Assembly (NCBI RefSeq): GCF_025264645.1
Contig: NZ_CP073696.1
Coordinates: 496,001 to 560,000 of the forward strand
Direction: 5' to 3'
Length of the DNA: 64,000 nucleotides
DNA from: Edaphobacter lichenicola
Lineage (GTDB): Bacteria > Acidobacteriota > Terriglobia > Terriglobales > Acidobacteriaceae
The stretch's first letter is position 1; each line of letters starts with the position of its first letter. A program made the position numbers and the translations under genes. A model generated the notes under the pieces. The model saw only the letters and a list, made by a program, of their open reading frames with translations, was not told where the DNA came from and did no database searches. Positions 16,392-25,486 of the stretch are shown here, piece after piece.

Positions 16392-19300
16392 CTAAGCACC
16401 TTCGGTCAGCTTCTCCGTGGCCTTCGACATCTGCGCCGTCCGCTCCAGCTTGTCCCAGTTGAACGGTTTCCCGTCGATTGCGCGCTTCACCGTCTTCAGC
16501 AGCACAACCGAAAACAGCTGCCGATACGTAAACCGCTGTATCCAGATATGAAATAGCAGCCACCCATCACCTTTGCTCGCCGGATGCTTCCGTTCCAGCG
16601 CAAACGCCAGCGCCGAAGCCGCAAAATCGATCGCAAGGAACGCCGCGAAGAACGCCAGCAACTTATAAAAACTATCCGTCGACGCCGTCTCTGGATGAAA
16701 GTGCTTGTCGATGATGTAATGAATCACTCCGCCAACAAACATCAGGTCAATCAGCGGCGACACCAGCGGCAAAATAATCTGGAAGATCAGAATATTCGGC
16801 AGCGCAAACAACCCCATCGCCCGATGTTTGCTGATCGCCCCCTTGTGCTTAAAAATCGCCTGCAGAATTCCAAACGACCACCGGAACCGCTGCCGCATCA
16901 GGCCATCCGCGTTCACCGGAGCCTCCGTGAACGCCAGCGCCCGATCCTCATAGATCACGGAATATCCCTGCTCCAGCAGGTTCATCGTTAGGTCTGCATC
17001 TTCGGCCACCGTGTTCGAGTGGTACCCCTCCCCAGCCTTCACCGGAGCCGTCCGCCACGCGCCAATCGCCCCGGGAACCACCATCACCACATCGAACAGA
17101 TCCAGTGCGCGCCGCTCAAAGTTCTGGCTCGTGATGTACTCTAACGCCTGCCACCGCGTCCACAGATTCACGCGATTACCAACCTTCGCATTCCCCGCCA
17201 CCGCGCCGATCCTCGGATTCGCAAAGTGCGGCACCAGGTTCGCAATCGCATCGTGCGCAATCACCCCATCCGCATCGATGCCGACATAGATCTCCTCGTC
17301 GATCCGCTCCAGCGCATAGTTCAGCGCATCGGCCTTGCCTCCATTTGGCTTGCTCATCACCGTCAGTCGACCCGACGCAATATCCGCTGGATACGCGGCC
17401 TTCGCCACATCGAACGTGTTATCCGACGATCCATCGTCGATCACGATGATGCGAATGTTCTTATAAGTCGACATCATCACCGAACGAATCGTCCGGACGA
17501 TCACCTTCTCCTCGTTGTACGCAGGAATCAGCACCGCAACTCTCGGCTGATACTCCGGCGTCGCAAAGTTCTTCCTCTTGCGAAACCGGTCGATGATCGC
17601 AAAGATCCCAATGATGATGAGCCGCGCACTCATCAAAATATCGCCGACGAAGAACACGCCCACCACAAAGTAGTGGAAGAAGCTGTAGAAGAAGAACGTG
17701 AGCGAGTCAGCTCGCGCCTGCCAGCGTTGATGTGGCGTCAGCGCGGGCATCACCTCGGCCCGTGTCTTGCCCACCAGCTCCGACACCGGAACAATCTCAT
17801 AGCCCCGCGCCTTCAGTGCCTCAATCAGCACCGGCAGTGCAGCAACCGTCGCCGAGCGATCGCCTCCGCCATCATGCAGTAGAATCACCGAGCCCTTGTT
17901 CCAGGGCCGTGTCTTCATATCCTCAATCTGTTGAAAGACGCTGTCAGTAATCTCCTGTGGAGACTTCCGCGGATGCTCATCCCAGTCATTCGTATCGATC
18001 TTGTTGCCGATAATGACGTAACCAAGCGCCTGAATCTTCTCCACCGGCGCGGCCTGGTCGTTCGTGTCAGGCTCTTGGTCGATCGAGTACGGCGGCCGGA
18101 AATAAAGCGGCTGCACTCCAAGCTTCGATGCAAACAGCCGCTCCGTCAGGTTCAACTCCAGATCCACCTGGCGATTGGAAATTTCGCTGATGTCCGGATG
18201 CGACCACGTATGATTTCCAATCTCATGGCCTTCGCGATACACCCGCTGCATCACGCCAACGTAGTCTTCGGCCACCTCGCCGATCATGAAGAACGTGCCC
18301 TTCACGTTGTACTTCTTCAGGATGTCGAGAATCTTTGGCGTCCACTCCGGGTCCGGCCCATCGTCAAAGCTCAGCGCAACCTTCTTCTCCTGGTAGCCGT
18401 ACTGCTCGACGGTATATGAAAGTGGGTAGGAGTCCATCGACTCCTGCGTAATCATCCGATACTCCACCGGTACCGATGCATCATCGTCCATTGTGACGAC
18501 ACGCCTGCCGACCTGGGGCTTGCGCGTAACGCGCAGAATATCTCCCTCGCCCTCCGTATCGACGTCGTACCCAGGATCGACATCAGCCAGATCTTTCACC
18601 GGGTCCGACCTCATCGGATAATCCCAGATCTTCCACAGCGAATTATCCTCAGAGCCCAGCCGCCACAGCGCATACGTCTGTATCCCCAACGTACGGGCTG
18701 CTCTCATCTGGTTCTGAATCGTGACCGCATCCAGAAACCAGACTGTATGTCGAACACGCGCATCTTCATCGTCGTATGAAAAATGCACATTCAGCGAGTC
18801 GTCATCGAGATCAATCTGCGAGTCGGAGTCCGACGCTGCCTGCCACGCCTCCTGCGTCGATAGATCGTGCGACGCCAGTATCTTTTCAGGCGCATCCGGT
18901 CTCTTTAAAGCCGTCTTCCGAGCACCTCGCTTCGTCGCAACCTCTGGCGGCGGCAGCGCCGTCGTCCAGTCATAGCCGTAGCTTCCCAGGGAGCAGATCA
19001 CCTTCTCCTTCGGAACCTTTTTCAAAACATTCTTCAGGTTGTCGAGGAACCAGTCCTGCGACGCAATCGGTCCCGGTTCGCTGTCGGTCTGGTGTTCGTC
19101 GTAGTTCATCAGCAGCAAACCGTCGGAGTGGTCCGCCATGAACTTCAAATCCCAATCATCGTCACCAACAGGGGTGTTGACATAAAGGCGCAGATTGCGC
19201 GGACGAAAGTCCTCGTACAACGCCGCAATCAGAGCTCTCAGACCGGGTTGCGCATTCGTAGGGATCTCCTCGAGGTCCAGTGACAGCCCACGGTACGTGG

Positions 19301-19958
19301 GATTTCCCGCAAGAAACGTATGAACCTGTTGGACGAAGTGAGCCCGCGCAGCGTCATTTGTCAGAAAGTCGCCGACCTGCGGCATAAACCGGCCCTTGTT
19401 TGGGTCGTAGTTGTTCACCAGCGGAAAGATGTCCAGATTGACGTGGTTGGCAACGACGGTGCGCGCAACCTTGTCCTCACGGTCGACTTTATGAACGCCG
19501 TTACGGTCCACAACATCGTAGGGGCGGTTGTCCTGGGTATACGACGTCAGCTTCCCATCCGGCGTAACCACGTGCAGCCACTCCGGAAACAGCAAGTCAA
19601 CCTGGGCGATGTGCTGCTTCAGCGACGAGTAGCTCGCCGGATCGTCCTCAACGTAGTAGGCAGCACGCAAACCTTCGCCCGAGTTCAACGGAACGTCGCC
19701 CGGCTTCACGTCCGTCTTACGGTGTGCCGACCGATGCAGCTTCTGCCCCGGCTTCGACACCGGTGTGGACTGGTTCGCCAGCGTGCGGTAGTTGCGCTTC
19801 TGGGCCTGCAGAAACAGCTCCGGCAACGGCTTCATCCGCAGCAAACCGATAACGAACACGCTTCCCAGCACCAGTCCCAACAGGGCGAGTACGTCAAAGA
19901 TTCGGCGCAGCCGCTTCCAGCGCTTGCGTTGTGGGTCGTAGAAGACTTGTCTGTTCAT
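16392..19958 (-). CDS. GH18-like / NodB deacetylase / GT2 synthase fusion
   Basis: A 1188-residue membrane protein with three enzymatic modules. After a membrane anchor (20-40), residues about 95-450 are a GH18-like domain with SLDLEEIP (Asp228, Glu230/231) in the catalytic strand. Residues about 525-735 are a NodB polysaccharide deacetylase: LSFDDGPD (531-536), the metal-binding GNHTWSH (His583, His587), RPPYS (621-624) and LLHDGGGD (693-700). Membrane helices near 752-790 lead to a GT2 processive synthase with IDDGSSD (840-846), DAD (895-897), AEDADL (985-990) and QRFRW (1023-1027), followed by several C-terminal helices. The set matches enzymes that polymerise and partly deacetylate or trim beta-linked N-acetylglucosamine polymers, so an exopolysaccharide role is likely. 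Confidence 0.92.
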   Translation of the reverse strand: MNRQVFYDPQRKRWKRLRRIFDVLALLGLVLGSVFVIGLLRMKPLPELFLQAQKRNYRTLANQSTPVSKPGQKLHRSAHRKTDVKPGDVPLNSGEGLRAAYYVEDDPASYSSLKQHIAQVDLLFPEWLHVVTPDGKLTSYTQDNRPYDVVDRNGVHKVDREDKVARTVVANHVNLDIFPLVNNYDPNKGRFMPQVGDFLTNDAARAHFVQQVHTFLAGNPTYRGLSLDLEEIPTNAQPGLRALIAALYEDFRPRNLRLYVNTPVGDDDWDLKFMADHSDGLLLMNYDEHQTDSEPGPIASQDWFLDNLKNVLKKVPKEKVICSLGSYGYDWTTALPPPEVATKRGARKTALKRPDAPEKILASHDLSTQEAWQAASDSDSQIDLDDDSLNVHFSYDDEDARVRHTVWFLDAVTIQNQMRAARTLGIQTYALWRLGSEDNSLWKIWDYPMRSDPVKDLADVDPGYDVDTEGEGDILRVTRKPQVGRRVVTMDDDASVPVEYRMITQESMDSYPLSYTVEQYGYQEKKVALSFDDGPDPEWTPKILDILKKYNVKGTFFMIGEVAEDYVGVMQRVYREGHEIGNHTWSHPDISEISNRQVDLELNLTERLFASKLGVQPLYFRPPYSIDQEPDTNDQAAPVEKIQALGYVIIGNKIDTNDWDEHPRKSPQEITDSVFQQIEDMKTRPWNKGSVILLHDGGGDRSATVAALPVLIEALKARGYEIVPVSELVGKTRAEVMPALTPHQRWQARADSLTFFFYSFFHYFVVGVFFVGDILMSARLIIIGIFAIIDRFRKRKNFATPEYQPRVAVLIPAYNEEKVIVRTIRSVMMSTYKNIRIIVIDDGSSDNTFDVAKAAYPADIASGRLTVMSKPNGGKADALNYALERIDEEIYVGIDADGVIAHDAIANLVPHFANPRIGAVAGNAKVGNRVNLWTRWQALEYITSQNFERRALDLFDVVMVVPGAIGAWRTAPVKAGEGYHSNTVAEDADLTMNLLEQGYSVIYEDRALAFTEAPVNADGLMRQRFRWSFGILQAIFKHKGAISKHRAMGLFALPNILIFQIILPLVSPLIDLMFVGGVIHYIIDKHFHPETASTDSFYKLLAFFAAFLAIDFAASALAFALERKHPASKGDGWLLFHIWIQRFTYRQLFSVVLLKTVKRAIDGKPFNWDKLERTAQMSKATEKLTEGA

Positions 19959-20074
19959 TGAGAGATACGTGCGACTCTGCGAGCGGGGTCAGTCATCATC
20001 GTATGGGGTCGAATGGCCTGAGTCAACGCGTGCACCAAATGCTCCCGAAGGCTCCACAGTATGATGCAAAAGAC

Positions 20075-21481
20075 ATGACTCAAGGACGGCTGAAGACAGG
20101 TATCTACGCTGCGTTGGCGCTCGTAGCCGGGCTCGCGCTGCGTCTTTGGTACATTGCACGCGCCGGACGCGTCGACGGCGACACCCTGATCTACGGCAAC
20201 ATCGCCAAAAACTGGATGCAACACGGCATATACGGCTTCGCTATATCGGCAAAGGGCTTGCAGCCAACGTTGATCCGTCTTCCTGGTTATCCCATCTTTC
20301 TTGCCGCCTGTTTTCGCATCTTTGGCTACGACCACTACGTTGCGGTGATGTACGTTCAGTGCTTCGTCGATCTCTGCACCTGCCTGTTGATCGCCGCCCT
20401 GGCGCGGCGGCTCTTCGGGCAGCGGGCTGGCCTCATCGCCCTCTGGCTCTCTGCTCTATGTCCGTACACGGCGACCTATGTGGCGGCTCCACTCACCGAG
20501 ATTCTGACTCTCTTCACCATAGCTCTCACGTTCTACAGCCTCGAACGTTGGCGTAGCGCCGGACTCGGCTTCAGCCGATGGCTATGGGTAGTAGCCTTCA
20601 CCATGGCCTACTCGGTCCTCCTGCGGCCGGAGCAGGGAATGCTTCCCGCCGTCGTGGTCCCGGCGATGATCTGGTTGGCCCTGAAGAGTCCGCAGAAGAG
20701 TCCCCAGCGTCCTCATCTGCTCCAAAATCTCTGGCCCGTCGCGGTAGCTGCCATCTGTGTCGTTCTGCCGTTACTCCCTTGGGCGGCGAGGAATTGGCAC
20801 ACCTTCCACGTCATCCAGCCGCTGGCACCGCGCTCCGCCTCCGACCCCGGCGAGTTTATTCCCCGCGGTTTTCAGCGTTGGTACCGCACCTGGGCCGTCG
20901 ACTTCGCCTCGACCGAACAGGTCTATTGGAACTACGACAGCACCGACCTTCGACTCGGCGATCTGCCCACCCGCGCCTTCAACTCTGAGGAGCAGTACGT
21001 GGCAACCGCCTCGCTCCTCTCGGACTACAACCAGAAGGACAATGCCACCCGCCCGCTGGACGATCGATTCGAGGCCATCGCCGAGCAGCGCATTCATGCC
21101 AACCCAATCCGCTACTACATCGGTCTTCCACTTGCACGTCTGGTCAATATGCTCTTCCGGCCGCGTACCGAGATGATGCAGATCGGCCTCGACTGGTGGA
21201 ACTGGCACGAATATCGGTCCCAGACACTGCTCGCCTACGGGATGGCCGCACTCAACTTCAGTTATTTTGCCGTGGGAGCCATCGGCCTCTGTCTCTGGTG
21301 GCGTGCCGGGTGGGGCGTGCACGGAGCATTAGCAGCGGCGATGACCGCCTTCGTCCTCCTGCGTTGCGCACTTCTCCTGACACTCGACAACTCCGAACCG
21401 CGTTACACGCTGGAGTTCTTTCCGCTGCTGTTCGTCTGGGGCAGTTACGTCTTTGGCCGCCGTGCCAGGATCTCAAGCTAG
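20075..21481 (+). CDS. GT39/ArnT-type membrane glycosyltransferase
   Basis: A polytopic GT-C glycosyltransferase of about 468 residues with roughly ten hydrophobic segments. The first loop carries the acidic motif GRVDGDTLIYGNIAKNW, and RLPGYPIFLA follows, both typical of dolichyl-/undecaprenyl-phosphate-sugar-dependent transferases. It would use a lipid-linked sugar to modify a protein, lipid or glycan at the outer face of the membrane. Start is uncertain: ATG 20075 gives a natural N-terminus (MTQGRLKTGIYAAL) and ATG 20039 would add 12 residues; neither has a strong ribosome binding site. It is divergent from the GH18-NodB-GT2 gene, and a shared role in polymer assembly is an inference. Confidence 0.85.
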   Translation: MTQGRLKTGIYAALALVAGLALRLWYIARAGRVDGDTLIYGNIAKNWMQHGIYGFAISAKGLQPTLIRLPGYPIFLAACFRIFGYDHYVAVMYVQCFVDLCTCLLIAALARRLFGQRAGLIALWLSALCPYTATYVAAPLTEILTLFTIALTFYSLERWRSAGLGFSRWLWVVAFTMAYSVLLRPEQGMLPAVVVPAMIWLALKSPQKSPQRPHLLQNLWPVAVAAICVVLPLLPWAARNWHTFHVIQPLAPRSASDPGEFIPRGFQRWYRTWAVDFASTEQVYWNYDSTDLRLGDLPTRAFNSEEQYVATASLLSDYNQKDNATRPLDDRFEAIAEQRIHANPIRYYIGLPLARLVNMLFRPRTEMMQIGLDWWNWHEYRSQTLLAYGMAALNFSYFAVGAIGLCLWWRAGWGVHGALAAAMTAFVLLRCALLLTLDNSEPRYTLEFFPLLFVWGSYVFGRRARISS

Positions 21482-21803
21482 AGCAAGGCCGCAGCTGGCG
21501 TACAGTCGCTTCGATTTGTTGTCGTTCCTGAAGGGACTGCGTTTATAGTGCTTACACCAAGGGGAAAGGGCAATAGTCCCTCAAAATCTGTGCAAAAAAT
21601 AGTTGAAAACAGTGGCGCATTGTTCGCCCGTCCGAAAGAGGCTGTTAAGCAACCACATTCACCACGCAATCCACCACAAACTCACCAGCAAATTACCACG
21701 CGAAACACATCGCTTTTCCCAAAACACCCCTCAAAAACGCCCATAAATGAGCATTCCGGCCCGTGTCCACCACGCCAGATTTTTTTGCAGTTTTTGGCAA
21801 AAT
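21482..21803. repeat. 322-base intergenic region with ACCAC-rich degenerate repeats
   Basis: There is no credible gene in this gap between the convergent GT39 and lolA-like genes. Between about 21652 and 21710 the sequence repeats a CACCAC core at 11-12 base spacing (CACCACGCAA, CACCACAAAC, CACCAGCAAA, ACCACGCGAAA). This is followed by a run of A/C-rich sequence with few G residues. I see no terminator with a T-run. Confidence 0.5.
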
Positions 21804-22508
21804 CTAGTGCTGGTCCACCGTCGTTTTGGGATCCGTTTTTATCTGATACGGCTTGGTATCGACGCCCTGGTTGTACTTGATATTCGAATACACCGCCGTC
21901 CGGTAATCCTCCGACGGCATATAGAAGCTCTGTTTCAACGAGATACCGCGCACCGCGTCCACCCATATCGTCATATGCGTGCAGTTATTGCGAATCGCCG
22001 GATCTTTCGGGACCAAATCCAACTTGACCGTCTCGACACCGTTGATCGTCTCTTCGCCTAAGTCCGAGATATTCCAGGACTTAGCCAGATCTTTGCCGCT
22101 TCCGCCAAAGCCGAGCGTCAGAAAACTCTCCATCTGCGCCTGGTTTCCCTTCGAAGTGACTACCGTCAGATGGTCAGTCCCAGGATCGTAAAGCCGCAGC
22201 ACTCCATCGCGATACTCAAGAATTCTCGTGGTAGGCGAGATGATCTTCGCCCCCATCACCGTCTTCGCCCCGTCTTTCTTGAAGTAAATCGTGCCGTTCT
22301 GTGACGTAGTCTGCTTCACAACTTTCTCGTAGAGATCCCACTGGAAGGTCGCCTCAGCAACCTGAAACTTGAGGCTCGCCGCGTCCATCTTGCGAAGAAC
22401 TTCGTCCAAATGGCCTGGCTTAGGCTGCGCCACAGCCGAGGCGAACGAAAGGCCCAAAAAGGCGGCGGAGACCAGAAACAACGATGTAATGCGACGGATG
22501 CTGCTCAT
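21804..22508 (-). CDS. LolA-like outer-membrane lipoprotein carrier protein
   Basis: A 234-residue periplasmic protein with a signal peptide (MSSIRRITSLFLVSAAFLGLSFASAVAQ). The mature part follows the LolA pattern: HLDEVLRKMDAASLKFQVAEATFQWDLYEKV, then GTIYFKKDG, SPTTRILEYRDGVLRLYDP and a C-terminal half-barrel with ETVKLDLVPKD and ISLKQSFYMPSEDYRTAVYSNIKYN. LolA-type proteins carry hydrophobic lipoproteins or lipids across the periplasm. It is the last gene of a serS-membrane protein-lolA run on the minus strand (46-base gap). Confidence 0.8.
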   Translation of the reverse strand: MSSIRRITSLFLVSAAFLGLSFASAVAQPKPGHLDEVLRKMDAASLKFQVAEATFQWDLYEKVVKQTTSQNGTIYFKKDGAKTVMGAKIISPTTRILEYRDGVLRLYDPGTDHLTVVTSKGNQAQMESFLTLGFGGSGKDLAKSWNISDLGEETINGVETVKLDLVPKDPAIRNNCTHMTIWVDAVRGISLKQSFYMPSEDYRTAVYSNIKYNQGVDTKPYQIKTDPKTTVDQH

Positions 22509-22554
22509 AAGTCAATGACTCCCGATGATTCGATGCTGCACGCGCAAACCAGGG

Positions 22555-22935
22555 CTAACGTAATACCCAGGCGTTGTACGCGATCACCCTGCCTTGCACA
22601 TCGCGGACAGGCTCGTAACGCTCCAGAGACACTTCACCGGAAACTGGCTCGATGACGCGAAGAATGGCGGCGCGGCGCTCAGCGTCCGTGGCTGCGCCAT
22701 TCATGTCATCAGCGCGCACCTGGTAGATGAAGCGGCTGCTTCCACCCGATGTACCCGCCTCACGCACTAGAACCTCGCTGGCGTGAAGTGCTACCGTTTC
22801 GACTGGTTTGTCCTTGAAATCGATGAAATGAGGCGAGACAAACATGAAGATGAGGATCGCCGTCACCATGACGTCGTAGTGGAAGCTGCCTCGCTCGTAG
22901 GCCCAAAAGATGTAATTGCGGATTAGTTTGAACAT
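22555..22935 (-). CDS. Small single-pass membrane protein of unknown function
   Basis: A 126-residue protein with one membrane segment near residues 21-38 (YDVMVTAILIFMFVSPHFIDF) and a C-terminal soluble part rich in charged residues (FIYQVRADDMNGAATDAERRAAILRVIEPVSGEVSLERYEPV). I do not recognise the family. It begins 3 bases after the stop of serS with GGAG 8 bases before its ATG, and is followed by the lolA-like gene, so it is firmly inside that operon and may serve the envelope. Confidence 0.75.
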   Translation of the reverse strand: MFKLIRNYIFWAYERGSFHYDVMVTAILIFMFVSPHFIDFKDKPVETVALHASEVLVREAGTSGGSSRFIYQVRADDMNGAATDAERRAAILRVIEPVSGEVSLERYEPVRDVQGRVIAYNAWVLR

Positions 22936-22938
22936 GTC

Positions 22939-24267
22939 TTAACTCCGGCCTTGCTGCCTGCCAATGACGGTCTCACCGTTCATATAAGGCACCAAGGCGT
23001 CTGGAACTTTGATTGTGCCATCGGCCTGCTGGTAGTTCTCCAGAATTGCGAGATACGTACGGCCTACCGCGAGCCCGCTGCCGTTGAGTGTATGCAGAAA
23101 CTCGCTTTTCTTTGCTCCTGCAGGTCGATAGCGGATGTTCGCCCTGCGTGCCTGGAACGCTTCAAAGTTCGAGCAGGAGGAGATCTCACGATAGAGCTGC
23201 TGGCCTGGAAGCCAAACCTCCAGATCATAGGTCTTTGCGGAAGCAAAACCCATATCGCCAGTGCAGAGAAGCATACGCCGATAGGGAAGTCCAAGACGTT
23301 CCAGCACTGTTTCGGCATTGCGAGTCAGCTGCTCGTGCTCGGCTTCAGAATCCTCCGGACGAACAAACTTCACCAACTCGACCTTCTGGAACTGGTGCTG
23401 GCGAATCATTCCGCGCACGTCTTTGCCGTAAGAACCGGCCTCGGAGCGAAAGCAAGGGGTGTAGGCGCAAAAGGAGGTCGGAAGCTGCGATTCTTCAAGC
23501 GTTTCATCGCGAAACAGATTGGTGACGGGCACTTCGGCTGTCGGGATAAGCCAGTGGTCACTCTCCTGGTAAACGCCAGGCTGGTAGTTTCCCTTGTCAT
23601 CGCAATGAAAGAGGTCCTCTGCGAACTTGGGTAGCTGGCCAGTGCCGAAGAGCGACTTCGAGTTGACCATGAAAGGCGGCAGAACTTCGGTATAACCATG
23701 CTCGTAGGTGTGCAGATCAATCATGAAGTTCGCAAGCGCTCGTTCCAGCCTTGCACCTTGGCCAAAGTGGACGACAAAACGTGAGCCGGAGATCTTTGCC
23801 GCACGGTTGAAGTCCAGAATGCCCAGAGCTTCACCGAGTTCCCAGTGCGGTTTAGCAGGGAAGTCGAAGTTCGGTTGTTCTCCCCAGACCTTGTCTTCGC
23901 GATTACCGTGCTCGTCCTTCCCAACCGGTACGGAGGCTAGCGGAAGGTTGGGGAGTGCCTGGAGAATCTCCTTCAGCCTCTCGTCGGCAAGCGCAGCCGC
24001 AGCTTCAAGAGACTCAACCTGAGATTTCAAGGCCTTTGTCTCCTCCGTCGGAACGGTAGCGTCCTTACCTTCGCGCCTTAGCTTGGAGATCTCTTCCGTC
24101 AATCTGTTTCTCTGGGCTTTGAGTGTCTCCAACTGGGTGATGGCCTCGCGTCGTTCCTGGTCGACGTTGGCAAAACCACCAAGAGCTTCAGCGGGATCCA
24201 TTCCCCGTGTGCGCAATTTTTCTTCAACAAGGGCCAGGTTGGCCCGTACAAATGCCAAATCGATCAT
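22939..24267 (-). CDS. serS: Serine--tRNA ligase
   Basis: SerS charges tRNA-Ser, and tRNA-Sec where present, with serine. The 442-residue product has the N-terminal helical arm (residues about 30-100, with [20 protein letters not shown]) and the class II catalytic core. Motif 2 is [32 protein letters not shown] and motif 3 is [19 protein letters not shown]. The ATG at 24267 gives the canonical [19 protein letters not shown]-terminus; the longer frame (from 24426) adds 53 residues unrelated to SerS. Confidence 0.96.
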   Translation of the reverse strand: MIDLAFVRANLALVEEKLRTRGMDPAEALGGFANVDQERREAITQLETLKAQRNRLTEEISKLRREGKDATVPTEETKALKSQVESLEAAAALADERLKEILQALPNLPLASVPVGKDEHGNREDKVWGEQPNFDFPAKPHWELGEALGILDFNRAAKISGSRFVVHFGQGARLERALANFMIDLHTYEHGYTEVLPPFMVNSKSLFGTGQLPKFAEDLFHCDDKGNYQPGVYQESDHWLIPTAEVPVTNLFRDETLEESQLPTSFCAYTPCFRSEAGSYGKDVRGMIRQHQFQKVELVKFVRPEDSEAEHEQLTRNAETVLERLGLPYRRMLLCTGDMGFASAKTYDLEVWLPGQQLYREISSCSNFEAFQARRANIRYRPAGAKKSEFLHTLNGSGLAVGRTYLAILENYQQADGTIKVPDALVPYMNGETVIGRQQGRS

Positions 24268-24505
24268 CACAAGCATTTTAGCGTCTTCCCAGCAGAATGC
24301 GGATATCGGGACTGATCCAATCACCTCAGCAGACGCAAGAAGGAGTGCTGTTGCACTTGTCGCCGTATTTTTCGTGCATAATTCACCCACCCTGCTAGTG
24401 CAGGCGGCCATGGTTTGAATGAGCAACTACATTGAGTCGCCAAGGAACGAGGCGCAATTTGCGAACCGCTACACTTATATAAAGTATGGAAATGGGATCA
24501 GGACA

Positions 24506-25444
24506 GTGAGCGCCACTGCGCGGAGCAAAGGCCCCGATATGCGGGCGACCGTAGCAGGAGTTGAGTTCGCCTCGCCGGTGATTGCGGCGAGCGGAACCTT
24601 CGGTTATGGGCTTGAATTTGAGGATATCGTTTCGTTAGTACGCATCGGCGGTTTTGTCACCAAAGGGCTCTCGCGCGAGCCGATGGCAGGCAATCCTGCT
24701 CCGCGGATAATTGAAACTTCCGCAGGTATGATGAACGCCATTGGTCTGCAGAATATGGGCGTGCGGGCATTCATCGCGGAGAAGCTCCCCAAGCTGCGAA
24801 GAACCCCGGGAGCTGTTGTTATCGCAAATGTCTTTGGTTTTACGATTGACGATTGTATTGAAGTTATTCGCGCACTCAACGACGCTCCAGGCGTTGCCAT
24901 GTACGAACTCAACGCAAGTTGCCCAAATACGAGTCATGGTGGGATGGTCTTTGGGACCGATCCTCCGCAGCTTTGGGAGCTGGTAGCGAGGTGCAAGGCA
25001 GTCGCCCAACGGCCCTTGATGGTCAAACTCTCTCCAAACGTCACGGATATCGGCTTGATGGCTCGTGTTGCAGCGGACGGAGGCGCCGATGCCGTCTCGC
25101 TGGTCAATACCTTCGTCTCGTTAGCAATCGATGTCGAGACGCGCCGCCCACGGATCGCCAACATCACCGGAGGGCTATCCGGGCCTGCGATCAAGCCGAT
25201 TGCCGTGCGGATGGTGCATGAAGTCTCGAAAAATGTGACGATCCCAATCGTTGGTATGGGAGGAATCGTCCGTGCCGAGGATGCCGTTGAGTTTATGATG
25301 GCGGGCGCTACGGCTGTACAGGTAGGAACCGCCAGTTATGCTGATCCAAGAGCAGTCGAGAACATCGCCGAAGGGCTGAAGCGTTGGTGCGTCACCCATG
25401 ATGTAGCTCGAGTCAGCTCTCTTACAGGGTCGGCCATTCTCTAA
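24506..25444 (+). CDS. pyrD: Dihydroorotate dehydrogenase, class 1B type
   Basis: PyrD oxidises dihydroorotate to orotate in pyrimidine synthesis. It is a TIM-barrel flavoprotein with VIAASGTFGYGLEF, the FMN/substrate loop NASCPNTSHGG in which Cys is the catalytic base of class 1 enzymes, MVKLSPNVTDI and the C-terminal GMGGIVRAEDAVEFMMAGATAVQVGTA phosphate-binding region. The Cys places it in class 1 (1B enzymes pair with a PyrK subunit); no pyrK is in the window. The start is uncertain: GTG 24506 and ATG 24539 are both plausible, while the frame opens earlier inside the region divergent to serS. Its neighbour purH is also a nucleotide-synthesis gene. Confidence 0.93.
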   Translation: MSATARSKGPDMRATVAGVEFASPVIAASGTFGYGLEFEDIVSLVRIGGFVTKGLSREPMAGNPAPRIIETSAGMMNAIGLQNMGVRAFIAEKLPKLRRTPGAVVIANVFGFTIDDCIEVIRALNDAPGVAMYELNASCPNTSHGGMVFGTDPPQLWELVARCKAVAQRPLMVKLSPNVTDIGLMARVAADGGADAVSLVNTFVSLAIDVETRRPRIANITGGLSGPAIKPIAVRMVHEVSKNVTIPIVGMGGIVRAEDAVEFMMAGATAVQVGTASYADPRAVENIAEGLKRWCVTHDVARVSSLTGSAIL

Positions 25445-25486
25445 GAGCCGTGACGTCGGGTCTCTCGACTGGCTTAGAATAAGCAA

